This document shows, piece by piece, positions 6,701 through 8,096 of a stretch of DNA of 8,096 nt (the stretch's first letter is position 1; each line of letters opens with the position of its first letter). The stretch spans positions 1 to 8,096 of the forward strand of contig JAAYTC010000392.1 of NCBI GenBank assembly GCA_012518155.1, given 5' to 3'. The translations under genes were made by a program, and so were the position numbers. The notes under the pieces were generated by a model. The model made no database searches. It was not told where the DNA came from and saw nothing but the letters and a program-made list of their open reading frames with translations. This DNA is from Bacteroidales bacterium. Its GTDB lineage: Bacteria; Bacteroidota; Bacteroidia; Bacteroidales; Dysgonomonadaceae.

Positions 6701-7035
6701 ATCGAGAACGAAGAATAATCGTGTAGAATGATCTCCAGTATGGACTTTGCTTGAGCCCGCGCTTGATCTTCGTTCAGTGAAAACTGTCGCGTTAATAAGT
6801 CGAGGTACGATGAGTTCTTGCCAGAGGCCAACCGGTGCAGTTCCTCCACGATGCGCGATTTCATCTCGTCGGTAGCCTTGTTGGTGAAGGTTACTGCCAG
6901 TGTATGGCGATGGTTGTTGGGTCGTGAAAAAAGTAAATGGAGGTACTCCCCGGTCAGCCGGTGCGTTTTCCCAGATCCTGCCGAGGCCTTGATCACGTGT
7001 AGGCGATGCCGATCAGACGCGTCGTGATTTGACAT
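3724..7035 (-). CDS. UvrD/AddA-like (RecB-type) ATP-dependent helicase-exonuclease
   Basis: This is a 1103-residue superfamily 1 helicase with a C-terminal nuclease. Helicase motifs in order are Walker A ASAGSGKT (17-24), Ia VTFTNKA (48-54), II DEFQDTS (399-405), III GDVKQSIYRFR (430-440), IV NWRS (468-471), V ITIHKSKGLGF (762-772) and VI LLYVAFTRAKHRL (840-852). The nuclease domain has His961, RPDR with Asp1034, the DYK triad (Asp1047, Lys1049) and QVQRY (1061-1065). This is the PD-(D/E)XK arrangement of AddA/RecB, so both activities look intact. It should unwind and resect double-strand breaks for RecA loading and degrade linear foreign DNA. No AddB/RecC partner is in the window. An ESSSGEKGSSGN insert lies near 504-515. 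The ATG at 7035 has a strong AGGAGG just upstream and overlaps the SUI1 gene by 23 nt. The 3' end overlaps the convergent toxin gene by 11 nt. Confidence 0.93.
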   Translation of the reverse strand: MSNHDASDRHRLHVIKASAGSGKTHRLTGEYLHLLFSRPNNHRHTLAVTFTNKATDEMKSRIVEELHRLASGKNSSYLDLLTRQFSLNEDQARAQAKSILEIILHDYSSFSISTIDRFFQQTLRAFTRESGLAGGYAIELDETSLLVETIDLMLAELNQPENKMLSRWLLQFMQSNIEEGRSWKIDRQVLELARQLFNETYKSFSEEERSTIRDKEQLEAYRKALLRIVKSYENEVKSVGSRAVALMETHGVHPSEFIGGSRSQFFRFARCAAGEIPEMTKTFLSFPDNLEGWCAKKADPDTVARVAAAYHGGLNDLVKEMIALYNNNIPYNSAKSILQNYFTLGILSDIKQRLRALQQERNTLFLSDTTELLNEMIGGAGSPFIYEKTGTRVQHYMMDEFQDTSRMQWENFRPLIEESLASGNFNLIVGDVKQSIYRFRNSDWRLLGEQVNQDFHPESIRAHLLNTNWRSDARVIQFNNAFFANAAHHLQYDYNAGLGTVGEESSSGEKGSSGNRDTQITGAYADVYQHVAPGKPENKGHVKVTFLRDNKESDWKAEALKQLPHEIESLQQQGFALNEIAIVVRWNNEAVLVAETLLAYKEQHPDSPYRFDIISNEALLVGSAQSVKTVLALLRHFQSPNDASRRMMAIYEFHRFYHRSTPEEAIQGYRETAPGELHTSIQGQVNQLATLPFYDMIERFFALTSEAIDEKEYAYVQAFLDLALKYKSGTSADRNSFLEWWDEKGCRKALFSPEDQDAIRLITIHKSKGLGFGAVIMPFVNWNIDHSPTHNDIIWCKPNVAPFDEIGVAPLKYGRALANTIFRDDYFEEKRFTYIDNLNLLYVAFTRAKHRLIVFAPTPSKPETIANVADLLWRSIADVPAPSDDRGDRVVLESHFMEGDEESVFEYGSATMHESDKKATPKSVATTKWASLPFDDRLKLRLNSIGFFSEDGRRDYGRTMHDIISNVKTLADIPHAVEKKIQEGELPEQERDAKIEELAGYLSIQEVSDWYSGKYTVLNETQLLHPHARFSRPDRVMIGDNEVIVADYKFGESEDRKYTRQVQRYVHTIKEMGYEQVSGYIFYVKSGIIVKCTSPEEEDIAIY
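5495..5530. repeat. 18-nt tandem duplication inside the helicase-nuclease gene
   Basis: CCGGACGAGC occurs at 5495-5504 and again at 5513-5522, as the start of two adjacent 18-nt units (14 of 18 bases identical). On the minus strand they encode the Ser/Gly-rich stretch SSSGEKGSSGN between helicase motifs IV and V. The length keeps the frame, so this looks like a small slippage-derived expansion in a surface loop. Confidence 0.6.
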
Positions 7036-7351
7036 ACCCCTCCTTTTGCAAAATGGCCAGTACTTTTTCTCTATGGTCGCCTTGGATTAGGATTTCACCC
7101 TCCTTTGCCGAACCTCCCACGCCACACTTTGTTTTTAGCATTTTACCCAGTTCTTGCAGATCCTCGTTGCTGCCGGCAAAACCGGTGATAAGAGTCACCG
7201 CTTTCCCTTTACGGTTCCGTTTGTCGAGTGAAATTCGTAAGAGCTGTTTCTCTTTAGGTAGGGTCTTATCCTCCTCTTGTCCCTCTTCGTTGTAATGATA
7301 ATCGGGATTGGTGGAGTAAACTATATCCAGTCGTTTTTTCCAGTCGTTCAT
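7013..7351 (-). CDS. yciH: SUI1-domain translation initiation factor (YciH/eIF1-like)
   Basis: This is a 112-residue protein with a full SUI1 domain. A short acidic N-terminal region (about 1-33, including NEEGQEEDK) precedes the basic loop DKRNRKGKAVTLITGF (43-58), the helix NEDLQELGKMLKTKCG (62-77), the GVGGSAKEGEILIQGDHR motif (77-94) and the closing helix KVLAILQKEGY. Homology to eIF1 implies a role at the small ribosomal subunit in start-site fidelity. In bacteria YciH is non-essential and has been linked to discrimination against poor initiation complexes and to stress translation, so its role here is less certain. It starts 42 nt after the end of the Na/Pi cotransporter gene, with no terminator between them. 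Its last 23 nt overlap the helicase start, so expression of the two is probably coupled. Confidence 0.92.
   Translation of the reverse strand: MNDWKKRLDIVYSTNPDYHYNEEGQEEDKTLPKEKQLLRISLDKRNRKGKAVTLITGFAGSNEDLQELGKMLKTKCGVGGSAKEGEILIQGDHREKVLAILQKEGYVKSRRV
7036..7048 (-). promoter_or_regulatory. Strong Shine-Dalgarno before the helicase gene, inside the SUI1 gene
   Basis: The minus strand reads AAAGGAGGGGT immediately before the ATG at 7035, a near-perfect Shine-Dalgarno about 3-5 nt from the start. The other starts in this window have A-rich leaders without such a site. It supports the 7035 start and translation restart at the 23-nt overlap. Confidence 0.6.
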
Positions 7352-7393
7352 ATTGCTTCGGGTTTGAGGACGAAGATAATAAACTTTTGCGGC

Positions 7394-8096
7394 TTAACTC
7401 TCTTTCATTTCCAAAGATTCGATCACGTTCATGATATAATCGCCCATCCGCTCGCATTCAGAGATGATATCCATGTAGAATACCCCGTTCTGGTAAGAGT
7501 AGAGGTTTTGGTTCAAGTTGTCCACGTTCTCTCGCTTCAGCATATTTCGTTTCTCGTTGATGCTATTCTCGATACGCCGGCTTTCAAGCATCTCTGCTTC
7601 CGTTACCTTCCGTTTCTTGAGTAGTGTTTGCATGTTATCGAATGCTTTATCCACCAGCTCGTACATCCCGTCAATCCTTTCGAGGATCATCTTTTCGAAC
7701 ACCACGTCGGCTTCCATCTTGCGCTTGAGGTGTCGTGCGATGTTACAGCTCGAGTCGGCAATGCTCTCGATCTCCGTTACCTCTCGAAGTATTCCCCTCA
7801 CCCGTTCCTTGCTATGATTACTGAGCCTGCCTTCGGCCACTTTGCCCAGGTACGACCCTATTTCTACCTCCATTTGATCACATATATCCTCGTACTTTTC
7901 GGTCCGATTATACAGCTTCATGAACTTTTTATCGTTGTGGTTAATATGGGTCGACTTTTTCACGAAACCGAACATTTTCCGGGCGCGAGTAACGTACACC
8001 TCTACCTCTTTCTCTGCTTGGAGGATCGAAAGCTCGTCGGTAGAAGCCATTCCGGTAGATATATATTTTAATATAAATTCCTCGTCTTCGTCGTCT
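7394..8096 (-). CDS. Na/Pi cotransporter family protein, C-terminal PhoU-like part (5' end outside window)
   Basis: This is the last 233 residues of a protein that continues beyond the right edge. The frame stays open upstream of the ATG at 8050, reading DDEDEEFILKYISTG into MASTDELSILQAEKEVEVY. That continuity (LKYIS.G..STDELS..QAEKEVE) is the usual junction between the membrane part of Na/Pi-cotransporter (NptA-like) proteins and their C-terminal PhoU-like domain. The ATG at 8050 is therefore internal. The visible part is a charged helical bundle with two PhoU-type repeats (about KYEDICDQMEVEI to ESIADSSCNIARHL, and ENSINEKRNM to ISECERMGDYIMNVIES). The E/D-x-x-x-D acidic motifs in these repeats resemble metal-binding motifs of PhoU. 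The full protein should be an inner-membrane phosphate transporter with a cytoplasmic regulatory domain. The gene leads a leftward group with SUI1 and the helicase-nuclease. Confidence 0.85.
   Translation of the reverse strand, partial: DDEDEEFILKYISTGMASTDELSILQAEKEVEVYVTRARKMFGFVKKSTHINHNDKKFMKLYNRTEKYEDICDQMEVEIGSYLGKVAEGRLSNHSKERVRGILREVTEIESIADSSCNIARHLKRKMEADVVFEKMILERIDGMYELVDKAFDNMQTLLKKRKVTEAEMLESRRIENSINEKRNMLKRENVDNLNQNLYSYQNGVFYMDIISECERMGDYIMNVIESLEMKES

Noticed and set aside
3951..7027. Several plus-strand ORFs of 60-133 codons inside the helicase gene (for example 4021-4422, 5569-5892, 6103-6429)
   Set aside because: They are antisense shadows of a long gene with all helicase motifs intact. 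None has a domain or a plausible leader.
7356..7375. CTTCG / CGAAG hairpin in the gap between the Na/Pi and SUI1 genes, considered as a terminator
   Set aside because: It has only 5 bp, a 10-nt loop and no T-run in the leftward direction, so the genes are more likely co-transcribed.
7628..8071. Plus-strand 147-residue ORF opposite the PhoU-like domain
   Set aside because: It is antisense to a well-recognised domain whose frame continues past the window edge, and its translation has no family character.

Overview
The window reads as a chromosomal segment from a member of the Bacteroidota, probably order Bacteroidales and perhaps close to Dysgonomonadaceae or Porphyromonadaceae. The family is an inference from protein style and gene content. 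Supporting signs are paired secreted thioredoxin-fold proteins, mostly A-rich leaders without a Shine-Dalgarno site, a eukaryote-like SUI1 factor, and a Na/Pi cotransporter with a C-terminal PhoU-like domain. There are eight genes plus one toxin-antitoxin gene pair partner (nine CDSs in total). The two outermost genes are cut by the window edges. I see no rRNA, tRNA, CRISPR array or insertion sequence.

Left part (1-1160): two rightward redox genes. The first is the end of a TlpA/ResA-like thioredoxin with a CAPC active site. The second is a secreted peroxiredoxin-like/thioredoxin-fold protein with a CNPC motif. An intrinsic terminator with a nested hairpin closes this unit at 1111-1159.

Middle (1181-2642): a small leftward GNAT acetyltransferase has a different degenerate tandem repeat on each side. 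The 15-nt array just past its stop codon is in frame and would encode a basic pentapeptide tail. The array upstream of its start has a period near 17 nt. A divergent rightward gene follows, encoding an exported serine esterase of the FrmB/feruloyl-esterase type.

Toxin-antitoxin module (about 2688-3734): a visibly A+T-rich two-gene operon of the HEPN-MNT class. The antitoxin has an N-terminal XRE helix-turn-helix fused to an MntA-type nucleotidyltransferase. It overlaps by 8 nt a HepT-type HEPN RNase that carries an intact RX4HXY motif. A candidate promoter and a small palindrome lie upstream and suggest autoregulation. The toxin gene ends inside the 3' end of the convergent helicase-nuclease gene (11-nt overlap).

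Right part (3724-8096): a leftward gene group, read from right to left. It holds the C-terminal PhoU-like part of a Na/Pi cotransporter (5' end outside the window), a SUI1/YciH translation initiation factor, and a 1103-residue UvrD/AddA-like helicase with a C-terminal PD-(D/E)XK nuclease. The last two genes overlap by 23 nt, which suggests translational coupling. The group looks like housekeeping DNA with the TA module placed at its 3' end.
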